Part shown: piece by piece, positions 46,801-54,700 of the stretch
Layout of the letters: each line of letters begins with the position of its first letter
Numbering within the stretch: position 1 is the first letter of the stretch
Source of the DNA: Pyxicephalus adspersus
Taxonomy: Eukaryota; Chordata; Amphibia; Anura; Pyxicephalidae
NCBI RefSeq assembly: GCF_032062135.1
Contig: NC_092859.1
Coordinates: forward strand, 113,520,577-113,584,576
Direction: 5' to 3'
Length of the DNA stretch: 64,000 bases
The notes under the pieces: model-generated
The model's database searches: none
What the model was told of the DNA's origin: nothing
The model's input: the letters and a program-made list of their open reading frames with translations, nothing else
Made by a program: the position numbers and the translations under genes

Positions 46801-49473
46801 GCAGAAGAATCTTAACATCACTTAAACTCAATGAGGAGTCTCGATTGAAGTCCAAAAGCTGGAAATCCCAGTAGATCTGAAATATTAGTGTATATTCAGT
46901 TTGTTTCTACTCTTTATAACAGATTTTTACAACCCCATAGTATAAACACTCTAGCTAGCTGGTAACTGTGGTAGGAAAAGTTTTCTATTGTTTTGTTCTG
47001 TGAATTTCCCTCCCCATGTGCTCCTTATATTTGGCAGATTTAAGCTTTTAATCTCAATATTATTTGGCATAATAATTATAATTTAATAATGATATTGAGT
47101 GGTTTCTACTTACTCATAAAAATTACATTTTAGTCATTATTCCTAAATTATAAATATTATGTATACATTGGTTATTAAGGGTTACACATGATGCATATTT
47201 TGGCAAACTATGGATGGTTGAAACTTTTAATCTACCGGTATATACACTTCTGCAGAAAATGTTAGCATTGGATGTGATAACAATGCAGCTTTAGAAGTGG
47301 CCACATGGTGGCGATACAGCTATATTATTTGGCCATTTACAAGCTCCATAGGCTGATGAATTCTGAGATCTATGTAGATTTGGAATATTCTTTTATCATA
47401 GCTTGCAACTATCACTGAGTTGGATGGACTGTTCTTCTTTCATATCTCCCTCTGTCCTCTTCTGCTGTCCCTTATTTTGGATAATGTATACACACAAATA
47501 TATATATACATTTATTCTAAAGTTTTTATCCAGTCTTTAAACTAATTGATTTATTTTATTTTTTTTTTTTGCTTTATTTTATTTGTCCTCTTCTCCCATA
47601 CTTTGAGTTAAAATATTGAAGCATGCCACACTTGATGTTTCCATCATTGGAACATGTCAACCTGCTCCCTGTACAAAACTACTCAATAAAAGAGAATGTT
47701 TTAGGGACATGACAATACTGAAAAGCAAAGACATAAAAAGCAGTGGCATGGCAAATGTGGTGCATTTCAGGAAAGCAATAAAGACTGTGATTGGGACCCT
47801 TGGGCACTCCACCAAGTTCTGAGCCTTGGCATTGGTTAATTTTCAGACAAACTGGCTCTGTATACAATATAAGTTAAAGCCTAACTTCAGGGAAAACAAT
47901 TACTTCCTATACTATAGTGGCATGTGCATTCGTACCTTGATGTTGGTGGTTGCTTCTACATCTGTGCAGTAATTCAGCAGAAAACAACCCATGTAATTTG
48001 CCTGTTTGTAGGCATTTCCTGTCCGGGTCACTGCTACTCTTTTTTTTGTGCATAGTGCTCATGAAAAAAAATTCTGATTTTCTGACTTTTGAGCAATTTA
48101 TTAGAAAAAAAATGTGGTGCACAGAGATCAGAAAAACAGAATTTAAAGGAGATTGTCACCTAAATAAATGATTCCTATCATCTGCATTAAATAATCTGCA
48201 TCCTATATTTCTGGTTTACGTATAAATTTATAATAAAGATTCCCATACCTGTTCCTTCACCCAACGTCGCCTTTCCACCTCCACCAGTACATCCAGCAAC
48301 CTGGAAGAACAGCAGAAAGCACTGTGCAGCCTCACCCCACATACCTGTAGAGAGACCGACAATGAAAAAGCTGGTAGGAGGAATGATAGCAAAACAAGCC
48401 AGAAAAAAGTAAGGCACTAAATTATACCGCCTTAAACATAGAATGTATGTTAGAGGATATTCTACATACCTGGTGAAACCTCCAAAATCTTTTCTGTAAA
48501 GTTTGATAATGTATTTTGAGGTTGAACCTGGGGATAAGCATTTTTATCTAAAAAAACACAATTCATGTGTATTTCTACTTTAATACTGGTGTGCTTTGTG
48601 CATCTCTTCCAAATATGTGCAATTATTGAAAATTTTCCTCTGTTCCTAGGCTTTCATTTGTTGCTGCCTTTTCTTCTTGTGTGGGGTGACTGGTATCTTT
48701 CTGTATCTATCTGCATGCAGACTGTAGTAGGTGCATCTGCTGGGTCTCTTTCACAGCTCTGCTGTCTGCACAGACTATCTGCAGCACAGGAATGATGTCA
48801 TCACTGCTTTTACAAGACAATTCCTGGCTTTGCAAACACATTTGGTGCAAAGTAGATTTATATGTTTTGTGGTTATTAAGAAATATGTTTAATTGAAGCA
48901 TAGTGCTCCTGAAACTCAATATAAGGCTTTATACAAGTTAAACATAAGAATATATAAATGATTTTGTAGGATTGATATGATTATGTGATAATCATAGTTG
49001 GGATCTCTCCAAATTTCAAAAGGAGACCACAACAAATCAAATAGAATATGGGATCTCCAGTCCAACAAATGACTGACAGTAGAAAGTATTTTTAAGGTAG
49101 GGGGTAGAGGAGGAGAAAGCCAGGAGGATTTGTACACTGGGCCTTCTTATTATCCAGTTCTTCCTCTGCCCCCCACTCACTGTCATCTCAAAGTTTTCAA
49201 AACTTCTCAGGTATAGCTATAACTCAGCTGGGTATACATTTACCAGATAATTAAAACCAAAAACAAAATGTACTGGAGCTACTATATTTTAGATTTTGGG
49301 TTTAAATACCCTTTAAACAAAATAATCGTCAAATATTGTACCTGATCAACAGCAGCCTGGACAGAATTGATGTCAACTGGAGTCTGGAAAAGCCTTTGGT
49401 AAAGGGAGCAGATTTCTGTCAAAGAAACCCGGCAGCACGCTGGTTGCTGTGGTAAATCCATGGGTTCCTTCAT
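16436..49473 (-). CDS. Large unrecognised EF-hand/coiled-coil protein with repeated helical exons, 37 coding exons
   Basis: Exons in transcript order: 49342-49473, 48470-48547, 48249-48344, 46703-46876, 46389-46463, 45137-45195, 44881-45044, 44639-44777, 43641-43769, 43222-43335, 42897-43023, 42094-42244, 41100-41290, 40685-40822, 39854-40363, 39621-39776, 38417-38821, 37364-37626, 36297-36477, 33619-33948, 32576-32770, 31362-31565, 29095-29817, 28356-28532, 27458-27628, 26280-26465, 25238-25507, 23143-23325, 22219-22749, 20991-21372, 20738-20883, 19975-20100, 19035-19109, 18165-18356, 17351-17455, 16778-16869, 16436-16532. All borders are AG/GT and every phase joins, giving about 2,487 residues and a TGA stop. 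Order of parts: paired EF-hand (111-158), helical N-terminal third, five copies of a helical motif (760-1907) separated by acidic linkers, charged-helix C-terminus. No signal peptide or membrane segment seen. I do not recognise the family; function unknown, calcium binding likely. The first three exons and their starts are the least certain. Confidence 0.8.
19243..19650. mobile_element. MITE-like element with about 23-base terminal inverted repeats
   Basis: Left end GGTCTACATGGACGTTTTT and right end AAAACGTCCATGTAGACTAA are inverted copies. The interior repeats AACG-rich motifs. It lies in the intron between exons 32 and 33 of the large gene. No coding capacity. Confidence 0.75.
20632..20700. 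mobile_element. Interspersed repeat fragment (AGCGCTG...GTTGGCGCT family)
   Basis: Reads TGTACAGCGCTGCGTAATAT then GTTGGCGCTTTATAA, followed by a (TAA)n tract. It is the reverse complement of the end at 33207-33242. The family is common in amphibian genomes. Confidence 0.7.
20738..22749 (-). CDS. Exons 29-31 of the large gene: linkers with a short intron
   Basis: Exon 22219-22749 (177 codons) is acidic and Gln/Thr-rich. Exon 20991-21372 ends in phase 1 at GATG|GTAAAG, and exon 20738-20883 starts in phase 2 after a 15-T tract and AG. The 107-base intron between them stays open in the upstream frame until the TAG of its own acceptor, so intron retention would truncate the protein. Confidence 0.7.
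23143..23325 (-). CDS. Exon 28: helical repeat copy 5
   Basis: 61 codons, phase 0. Opens DSLKDLTVSLLEATGSRIGR followed by LASLKAE; the rest is a continuous amphipathic helix (SHYTENLQIVQNVIEHVNKK). Confidence 0.75.
23900..24610. mobile_element. GC-rich interspersed repeat in intron 27
   Basis: This block stands out by its GC content from the AT-rich intron around it. It contains the motif CAGTTAGGTTAATTGGCTCC and a C-rich stretch ending near GGTGCACGGGGGCCGC. The 201-codon plus-strand frame at 23832-24437 lies here and does not look like a protein gene. I cannot name the repeat class. Confidence 0.5.
25238..27628 (-). CDS. Exons 25-27 of the large gene: linkers
   Basis: Exons 27458-27628, 26280-26465 and 25238-25507 (57, 62 and 90 codons, all phase 0). 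The last uses the acceptor ending TTTTAAG at 25508; the nearer CAG would shift the frame into a stop. Polar and acidic text, for example FSDNTEDESQESDLND. Confidence 0.7.
26225..26258. repeat. (AT)n microsatellite in intron 26
   Basis: About 17 AT dinucleotides, only about 22 bases from the exon donor at 26279. Confidence 0.9.
26998..27076. repeat. Long hairpin: 31-base arms, 17-base loop
   Basis: Left arm 26998-27028 (starts CCTAATGGCGTCCAAAC) pairs with right arm 27046-27076 (ends TTTGGAGGCCATTAGG) at 28 of 31 positions. It lies in the intron between exons 25 and 26. It could be the centre of a palindromic transposon or a microRNA-like precursor; no coding. Confidence 0.65.
28356..28532 (-). 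CDS. Exon 24: helical repeat copy 4
   Basis: 59 codons, phase 0. After HLCRG it reads SPDSLVKNVLLATQDLIGSL followed by TSLKES, then a Ser/Thr/Asn-rich tail. Acceptor TTATTAG, donor GTAAG. Confidence 0.75.
29095..31565 (-). CDS. Exons 22-23 of the large gene: acidic linkers
   Basis: Exon 31362-31565 (68 codons) carries SISKEDEEGEDPNHKP and a cysteine pair (EECPGGHCTKK). Exon 29095-29817 (241 codons) is the largest of the gene, strongly acidic (for example SQDQETEEELFISTTEEALN), and ends at a clean GTGAGT donor; the open frame runs on past it to 28945. The intron between the two exons contains a mobile element (30166-30893). Confidence 0.75.
30166..30893. mobile_element. Interspersed element with related ends
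   Basis: The left end reads GCTACCCCGAAACTAATCA and then AATATAAGACCTGCCCCGGA; the right end reads GTCTTATTTCCGGGGAAACC then TGGTAG. Both ends carry ATAAGACC/AAGCCCT-like motifs in partly inverted order, as in a known amphibian-type repeat family. It lies in intron 22 of the large gene. No coding capacity. Confidence 0.55.
32576..32770 (-). CDS. Exon 21: helical repeat copy 3
   Basis: 65 codons, phase 0. Opens DSADKLALSFLEAAQNLIGG followed by LIPGKED. After the motif the sequence is less polar than in other copies (VVGRVVVILTDGATKDGDVI), with an Asp/Gly-rich turn. Confidence 0.75.
33185..33350. mobile_element. Interspersed repeat (ATAGCGCCAACAT...CTGCCCCGGAGAGCTTACAATC)
   Basis: Contains TATAGCGCCAACATAATATG and the downstream block CCTGCCCCGGAGAGCTTACA, both hallmarks of one amphibian-type repeat family. 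Preceded by TTA-rich sequence. Orientation is opposite to the fragment at 20632-20700. Confidence 0.7.
33361..33482 (+). pseudogene. Remnant of the C-terminal end of a LINE reverse-transcriptase ORF
   Basis: The frame reads SRAAPTLWNGLHRPIRLAPT and, after a one-base shift near 33455, KRALKTHF and a stop. The pattern AAP-LWN-LP...R-APT...F-LKTHLF is typical of the C-terminus of L2/CR1-type non-LTR retrotransposon ORF2 proteins. It is a short dead fragment in intron 20 of the large gene. Confidence 0.6.
33619..36477 (-). CDS. Exons 19-20 of the large gene: linkers
   Basis: Exon 36297-36477 (phase 2 in, phase 0 out) codes for text with SLEDEAIQTYEEVPPHVPEP and several Cys/His residues. Exon 33619-33948 codes for 110 polar residues (KENARRHRLDHNVGEYNQHA). 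The intron between them (36296 to 33949) shows no exon. Confidence 0.68.
37364..37626 (-). CDS. Exon 18: helical repeat copy 2 with fused linker
   Basis: Opens VSSEQVASAVMEAAENLIGS followed by LKSLKEE, the best-preserved copy of the repeat, then a charged linker. The donor GTACAA is weak; it is chosen because it gives phase 2 and joins the next exon (36297-36477) exactly. Reading through the donor gives eight more codons and then a TGA at 37339-37341, so a truncated isoform is possible. Confidence 0.7.
38417..38821 (-). CDS. Exon 17 of the large gene: linker
   Basis: 135 codons, phase 0 at both ends, rich in Glu, Lys, Ser, Asn and Gln; includes KKQENEEEQFEKQRLAINKE. Acceptor CCAAG at the 5' side, donor GTAAGT. 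Confidence 0.72.
39621..39776 (-). CDS. Exon 16: helical repeat copy 1
   Basis: 52 codons, phase 0 at both ends. It opens with VPQTQIASSVLEATEGLLAG followed by LMTLK. This is the first of five exons whose starts align with each other (others at 37364-37626, 32576-32770, 28356-28532 and 23143-23325). Confidence 0.75.
39854..40363 (-). CDS. Exon 15 of the large gene: first long acidic/basic linker
   Basis: 170 codons open from acceptor to donor, with no hydrophobic core. The composition is dominated by Glu, Lys, Asn, Asp, Thr and His, for example KIKKDNKRKKEFQEMHNKN. Predicted disordered. Phase 0 at both ends. The long open frame on the minus strand with splice sites at both ends supports a real exon. 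Confidence 0.75.
40685..41290 (-). CDS. Exons 13-14 of the large gene
   Basis: Exon 41100-41290 codes for a helical segment (NPLRDLFLLAMTVTKTCLQE ... RLLVQVQLKQELELREL). Exon 40685-40822 codes for a 46-residue linker containing DPVSDLIHLLQPLTPQEQLG. From exon 14 on, nearly every border is phase 0. Confidence 0.75.
42094..45195 (-). CDS. Exons 6-12 of the large gene: helical N-terminal third
   Basis: Seven exons (45137-45195, 44881-45044, 44639-44777, 43641-43769, 43222-43335, 42897-43023, 42094-42244) with mixed phases. The encoded text is rich in Glu, Lys, Leu and Arg and reads as long helices, for example ITEEDLSEAVELKFAVLREK and LKELQRRLEIEKK, with the more globular segments FLLFAQTYKVKME and HRFWDGTPMCLEACYEELA between. 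The mixed phases contrast with the phase-0 exons downstream, so this part looks like an older, non-duplicated core. No catalytic motif is visible. Confidence 0.75.
43825..44240. mobile_element. (AT)n tract followed by an interspersed repeat in intron 8
   Basis: An AT tract (43825-43847) leads into CACAGGTAGTCCCCAGGTTA and GTATGTAAGTCGGAACAGGT, motifs of a repeat widespread in frog genomes. The element appears to end near 44235 in another short (AT)n run. Confidence 0.55.
45770..46261. mobile_element. TTAA-ended MITE in intron 5
   Basis: It starts TTAAAGCGGACCTATCACC and ends AGTTCCGCTTTAA. The termini are inverted repeats of about 10 bases and both edges are TTAA, the target preferred by piggyBac-type transposases. 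About 490 bases, without coding capacity. Confidence 0.65.
46703..46876 (-). CDS. Exon 4 of the large gene: paired EF-hand
   Basis: A 58-codon phase-0 exon. The first loop, DFNRDSSLSLSD (46817-46852), has calcium ligands at positions 1, 3, 5, 7, 9 and 12, with Asp at 12 where Glu is usual. Exactly 24 residues later comes RQETSGRVTWSE, which keeps Gly at 6, a hydrophobic residue at 8 and Glu at 12 but has Arg at position 1, so it probably does not bind calcium well. The 24-residue spacing is that of a true EF-hand pair. An aromatic entering helix (IYWDFQLL) precedes the first loop. Confidence 0.8.
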
Positions 49474-49525
49474 TTAAAAAGACATACAATTCGTAACCAT
49501 TAGCAAAGGGGTCCCCTTATCTCAT

Positions 49526-50006
49526 NNNNNNNNNNNNNNNNNNNNNNNNNNNNNNNNNNNNNNNNNNNNNNNNNNNNNNNNNNNNNNNNNNNNNNNNNNN
49601 NNNNNNNNNNNNNNNNNNNNNNNNNNNNNNNNNNNNNNNNNNNNNNNNNNNNNNNNNNNNNNNNNNNNNNNNNNNNNNNNNNNNNNNNNNNNNNNNNNNN
49701 NNNNNNNNNNNNNNNNNNNNNNNNNNNNNNNNNNNNNNNNNNNNNNNNNNNNNNNNNNNNNNNNNNNNNNNNNNNNNNNNNNNNNNNNNNNNNNNNNNNN
49801 NNNNNNNNNNNNNNNNNNNNNNNNNNNNNNNNNNNNNNNNNNNNNNNNNNNNNNNNNNNNNNNNNNNNNNNNNNNNNNNNNNNNNNNNNNNNNNNNNNNN
49901 NNNNNNNNNNNNNNNNNNNNNNNNNNNNNNNNNNNNNNNNNNNNNNNNNNNNNNNNNNNNNNNNNNNNNNNNNNNNNNNNNNNNNNNNNNNNNNNNNNNN
50001 NNNNNN
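49526..50006. other. Assembly gap (481 N)
   Basis: Unsequenced. It lies just upstream of the first reconstructed exon of the large gene and could hide an exon. The open frame across it is meaningless. Confidence 0.98.
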
Positions 50007-52477
50007 GTTATTCATCTTGATCCCAATGATTCTTTACTGTTATTGTCTTTAATAACGCTATTTTGTGTCCAATTCATTATGTTCTGTTACAATGTTGTTA
50101 GTATAATTTTTCCTTTGAAAAACTAATAAAAATATTTTATAACATAAAAATGTAAGCAGAATTGCAGTCTGGCATAACATACAATCAAAACATCTTCCCC
50201 CAACCCCTTATTTTCCATATAGGTATCCTGTATGCATTTGTCTTAAAGTGAATCAAGTGAGAAGAAAACACAATTCTCCCTATTCCACTGTAAATTAGTG
50301 GTGGAAGCAGCCATTATGGATGGTTAGGTCACATCCTGTTCTGGGCAAGAGCTGTAAATGTCAGAAAAAGCTCAAAACAAGACATTTTGCCTTTTGCATT
50401 GTAGTCTTCTTGTCTTTGTACAGAACAGGTATACCCTGATCTTCTCTTTGTACATCAAGGATACAACTACTGTATATTAGAGACTAATAATCCAATTGTT
50501 CTAATATAGATGGTGGTAAACTTCAAACACCAAATCCCCCTGCCAATTGAATAAGACATAAAAAATAATGCCAAAACCATACTTAAAAAAAACTGTATTT
50601 TCTGGGATCATAATAATTAAATACAAAACAAAAGTTTTATTTAGATAAAAACATACATGGCATTCTTTAACAATGTAGGTTTGCTATAATAAACATGATA
50701 CTTGTGTGTGGCTCCTATAATGAGAGAAGTTAGTAGATGCTTTTCCATATATTGAACACCCCAATGCGTTCAGAGTAGATACTGCTTTTCCAAGTGGACA
50801 GGGACTTTTACCAAATTATATATGTCTTTAAACAAATAGCCGATACATTTTGCACTTAAAAATGCTTCACTATTCCAGAACTGCTTACAACCATAGAGCA
50901 AGGTGTGAAACAAACTCAGGGATCACAAAAATGTACCCAAACATTTTGGGAAGATTGAAGAAGACCTAAAGATTCTAGGCAATATTTTCTTTCAGGGTAA
51001 CTCTGGACTTCAATATAGTGCTGTTAGAAACAAGTGAAATGCGCTTTAATAGCTGCTGAGTGCTCCTACAATGTCCTACACTGCTTAGAAGATTTAGACT
51101 GACCTACTGTACTTTATGCAATTGTGGAGTTATATGGTATTTAAGTACAAAATACAATAGTAAACATAATCCAGGAACTATTTTCAATATATAACATTAA
51201 GAATGTTGCTTATGGCAAACATGTGCAATGGAAGGCATACATTTTCTCATTGTATTCTAATTTTCATATACAGTAACTTTAAAACATTGCTGTAACCTAA
51301 CAAAGTAGCCATGTACTTACCTGTTGAAGGCACTGCATGATTTGTATCTTGGCTGCCTGTTGAAGAACTTTTCCACATTTGCTATTAGTAGTGTGACCTT
51401 GTGATATGTGCTGTCACAGACACTCTACTTCTTCCATTTCATTTGTTCCTTGCTGTAATCCTTCCTATAGCTTACGTCTCTTTGTTTCTAGCTTACTTTC
51501 TCCTGGTGTCTGTCCAACTCCGTCTCTATCTTTGTCTCTACATCCTTTCTATCGGTTTCCTTATTGTCCAGATAAATTATTCATTGCTGGATCTGTTTAC
51601 ATGCTGAATCCCCTTTCATCATCCTGATACTCACACAGTTTACCCTTGCTCATCACTATAAACTGCCTCTAGTTATAAAAGAACAACCTGAGGAATTGTA
51701 GAGCACAGGGACAAAAAAGGTGGACCAGGGAATTTCGACAAGTTGTGGCTTTATTCAAGAATAACATATTCAAATGCAGGTTGAGCACTAGCTGATCTGT
51801 TTTTGATTTCCTAAAATTGGCTGGAGACAGTTATAGTTTGTAGAGGTGCGGACCAGCCATTGTAAATTCTGTTCATTCTGGTTAACCGAGATCATGCTAC
51901 TGGATGTCAAAACTGCTCATGAAGCCAGCACTTAAAGGGATCCTGGGGCAGTAATTTTTCCTGAAATGGTATTTCATCCTTTCTATTGCTCCTTATTTAT
52001 ACATCCCAGCAAGGCTCCTAAGTTTGAAGTTTGGGTATAGGTCTACTTTAAACTAGTATATCCCTGGCTCATACTATTATGTTCATCCCTCTGTAGCCCC
52101 AGGACTCAACCCGAGGCCTTTTAGCAATATTGTGTGGCCATTGGGTCCCCTAGGAACACACCTTTGGAACTTACTCAAGCAAGTGATGGAAATATTTTTT
52201 ACTAGCTTCTAATAGGTAAATGATTTTGTTTTTTTTCCTTTTGGATTATCCCATTTCTTTGCTGTCTATAGCTGTTCTCTCTTTTGGTGAATTTTGTTCC
52301 TTGATCTTCTAATTTGGAACATGCTGAGAAAATATTTAAATAATATAGAAGCGTTTTTAAGGGGGCAGTGGGGAGTACAAATGTGTGATTTGTAAAGAAG
52401 TGATTTGTAAAGAAGTGGTAATAGATACTTAATAAAACTTTTCTGCAGTTTCTAATTACCTCTTTATTCTCTGACCA
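50007..52477. other. Upstream region of the large gene
   Basis: Apart from the possible exon at 51321-51378 I see no coding exon. A 20-base string (CAGTCTGGCATAACATACAA, 50165-50184) also occurs at 19186-19205, so a degraded repeat is shared. The promoter of the large gene should be here, but no clear core-promoter motif or CpG-rich stretch stands out. Confidence 0.4.
51321..51378 (-). CDS. Possible first coding exon of the large minus-strand gene
   Basis: On the minus strand an ATG at 51376-51378 opens MWKSSSTGSQDTNHAVPST and ends in phase 1 at a strong GTAAGTAC donor. Two in-frame stops (TAA TAG) lie directly before it, as expected for a 5' UTR. It cannot join the exon at 49342-49473 in frame directly, because that exon needs phase 0 and has a stop just before its own ATG. 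An intervening exon in the 49526-50006 gap would be required. Otherwise it is a chance site. Confidence 0.35.
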
Positions 52478-53125
52478 TCTCCTATTATATGTCTGTCAGC
52501 TGTAGTTACACTTCTGCGTATGCTGCTTTTTCAGTAGTTACACCACACAGTGTGCCACTATAACTATAGTTAGACCTCTGGTATGCTGCTATGGCTTGTT
52601 ACAGAAATGTGCGTGCAATTAGAGCTGAATACATGCATCTGTGTTTGGTGGTGTCTGTACTTACACCACGCCGCTTCAGCTATAGTTATACCCCAGTGTG
52701 TGCTGCAGTACACCATATCACACCATATGCCCCTGTGGCTATAGTTATACCCCGGTGTGTGCTGCAGTACACCACATCACACCATATGCCCCTGTGGCTA
52801 TAGTTATACCCCGGTGTGTGCTGCAGTACACCACATCACACCATATGCCCCTGTGGCTATAGTTATACCCCGGTGTGTGCTGCAGTACACCACATCACAC
52901 CATATGCCCCTGTGGCTATAGTTATACCCCGGTGTGTGCTGCAGTACACCACATCACACCATATGCCCCTGTGGCTATAGTTATACCCCGGTGTGTGCTG
53001 CAGTACACCACATCACACCATATGCCCCTGTGGCTATAGTTATACCCCGGTGTGTGCTGCAGTACTTACATCACACCATATGCCCCTGTGGCTATAGTTA
53101 TACCTCGGTGTGTGCTGCTGTGGAT
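52478..53125. repeat. 59-bp minisatellite, about 7 near-identical units with degenerate flanks
   Basis: From about 52680 to 53100 a unit of exactly 59 bases (core TATAGTTATACCCCGGTGTG, then TGCTGCAGTACACCACATCA) repeats seven times with only a few differences. More diverged versions of the unit lie at 52490-52680. The central units are almost identical, which points to recent expansion or homogenisation. The period is not a multiple of three; the open frame at 52934-53167 is an effect of the repeat. Confidence 0.95.
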
Positions 53126-53844
53126 ATATTAGGTAAACCATTCTGTGTTCTGTTATCTGTGCTATGAGTGAACATTGATATATGGATATATTAACAAAAT
53201 AACAATCTGTGTATGAATACTGAGAATAAACATCCACAACAATAAATAATGAATTCAAACCAAGGCAGCACTTGTTAAACAGAAACAAGACCGTCTTTAT
53301 TATTTTTATGAATATGGAACAATAAATACAAATGAAGCAATGTCATTATCTGAATACAAAGTCATAAAAATTGAGGATATTTAAATATGATAAATCTATA
53401 AGTATAAAAAACAGTGGTTTTTCACAAAATTAGACTCTGTTAGTGAGCAACAGCTCCTAGTTTATCAGCACCTTACAAAAGTTCGGAAAAATATGTGCTA
53501 AAATTCAACATTTTAAGGCAGTAAGTCTGGGTGCTAACAATGAATTCATGTATTTGAAGGTAACAAGGCCACAAGTAATGTGCAAGTGAATGCACTCTCT
53601 ACGGCATACAACACTATACCTAGATTTATTGTCTGCTGGAAGAATGCAGTTTAGATGGATAAATAAATAAAAAAAATATAGGGTAAATTAAGGGGAATGC
53701 AAAGTGTAGTGACTATATGCAAAGTGCAGTGGCATATGTCAACAGGATTACTGTATACTGTTGGTCAAATAGGCAAATGATGAAATCCAATCTGGTTTTT
53801 ATTGGTGCTTTTCACTCTGCATGCACCATTTAGTTCTGGTATAT

Positions 53845-54162
53845 TTACATAAAGTTTGTGTTTTTTAGTTCCATGTATAATAATTGTATTACTATCTTTT
53901 TAGAAGGCAATGCTTTATTAAAGCTTAGAGAACTAAAGAACCAGACTAGTTGAGACATGTGGTCAGTAGGTTGATCTGTGAGTAAAGACACAGCTTTGTC
54001 ACAAGCCACCTGAGACAATCCAGCCAGCTTGGACAGGTGATAAACTGAAAAATAACCAATTCCTAATTTAGTGTCAGGGCTGCTACCCCAGTGGTTATTT
54101 GGGGGCCTTTTATTAATAAAAGCAATTGAACATAAATGAGTTTCTGTATCCACCCAAGCCAT
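53845..54162 (-). CDS. Unrecognised 105-codon ORF, possibly spurious
   Basis: An intronless minus-strand frame with ATG in a strong context (ACAATGG). It begins MAWVDTETHLCSIAFINKRP and includes YFSVYHLSKLAGLSQVACDK. I do not recognise it. It lies 1.4 kb downstream of the KCP stop on the same strand, so it may be in the KCP 3' UTR or intergenic. No signal peptide or domain is visible. Chance occurrence is quite possible. Confidence 0.25.
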   Translation of the reverse strand: MAWVDTETHLCSIAFINKRPPNNHWGSSPDTKLGIGYFSVYHLSKLAGLSQVACDKAVSLLTDQPTDHMSQLVWFFSSLSFNKALPSKKIVIQLLYMELKNTNFM

Positions 54163-54299
54163 TGTGCTACACTATGAAAGCACCAACCAGCACAGACCAA
54201 ATACACCTGTACAGAATGCTGACAAAATGTAATGAATTCTTAAACTTTTAGCTAGTTCAGTAGGGCTGATATCCTGATATAGATATCTTTGGAAAGTGT

Positions 54300-54700
54300 T
54301 AAGCTAATTGTTGTTGGAAACGAACGAAAAACGATCAATCGCTCAATAATCGTTAACACAAAAAACTGCACAATGACAGGCCAACAACGCAGATGAAGGA
54401 GGAATGTCGCTGGAAATGAACGACTGTCCTGGTGGATCCGTTTGGGGGGCGATCATTCACTATCTATTGTGTGTGCGGTCATTCAGTGATCGTGGATTAT
54501 TCTGCGGTACACTTTCTCTGGTACACGTTACTTCCTGCATCGTTCAAACAGTCGTATCTAGTGTGTGTACATTATTGGTGGAATATATTTGAACGATTGT
54601 ATTGTTACAGCATGTACAGAATCGTGCACCACACAATGCACTTTTTTCTTTTTATTTTATGTGGCCACCACAATTGTGCTATATGATGGTGCACACAAGT
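54300..54700. mobile_element. Possible interspersed repeat (GAACGAAAAACGATC-rich)
   Basis: The block begins AAACGAACGAAAAACGATCA and ends near TTTGAACGATTGTATTG. It has a CpG-containing composition unlike the flanking DNA and scattered ATCGTT/AACGAT inverted motifs. Likely a transposon relic; class unknown. Confidence 0.4.

Noticed and set aside
48470..48526. Alternative shorter form of exon 2 of the large gene using the inner CCCAG acceptor
   Set aside because: It would need a different frame and a shorter exon 3; the longer form with the T-rich acceptor at 48548 keeps phase 0 with both neighbours. Uncertainty remains.
49500..50015. 171-codon minus-strand open frame
   Set aside because: Almost entirely N; it is an artefact of the assembly gap. 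The same holds for the open frame at 1-510.
52478..53125. Possible CRISPR-like array
   Set aside because: Whole units are identical with no distinct spacers, and the window is a vertebrate chromosome.
52934..53167. Open frame with repeated SYTPVCAAVHHITPYAP text
   Set aside because: It is the translation of the 59-bp minisatellite, whose period is not a multiple of three; not a protein.
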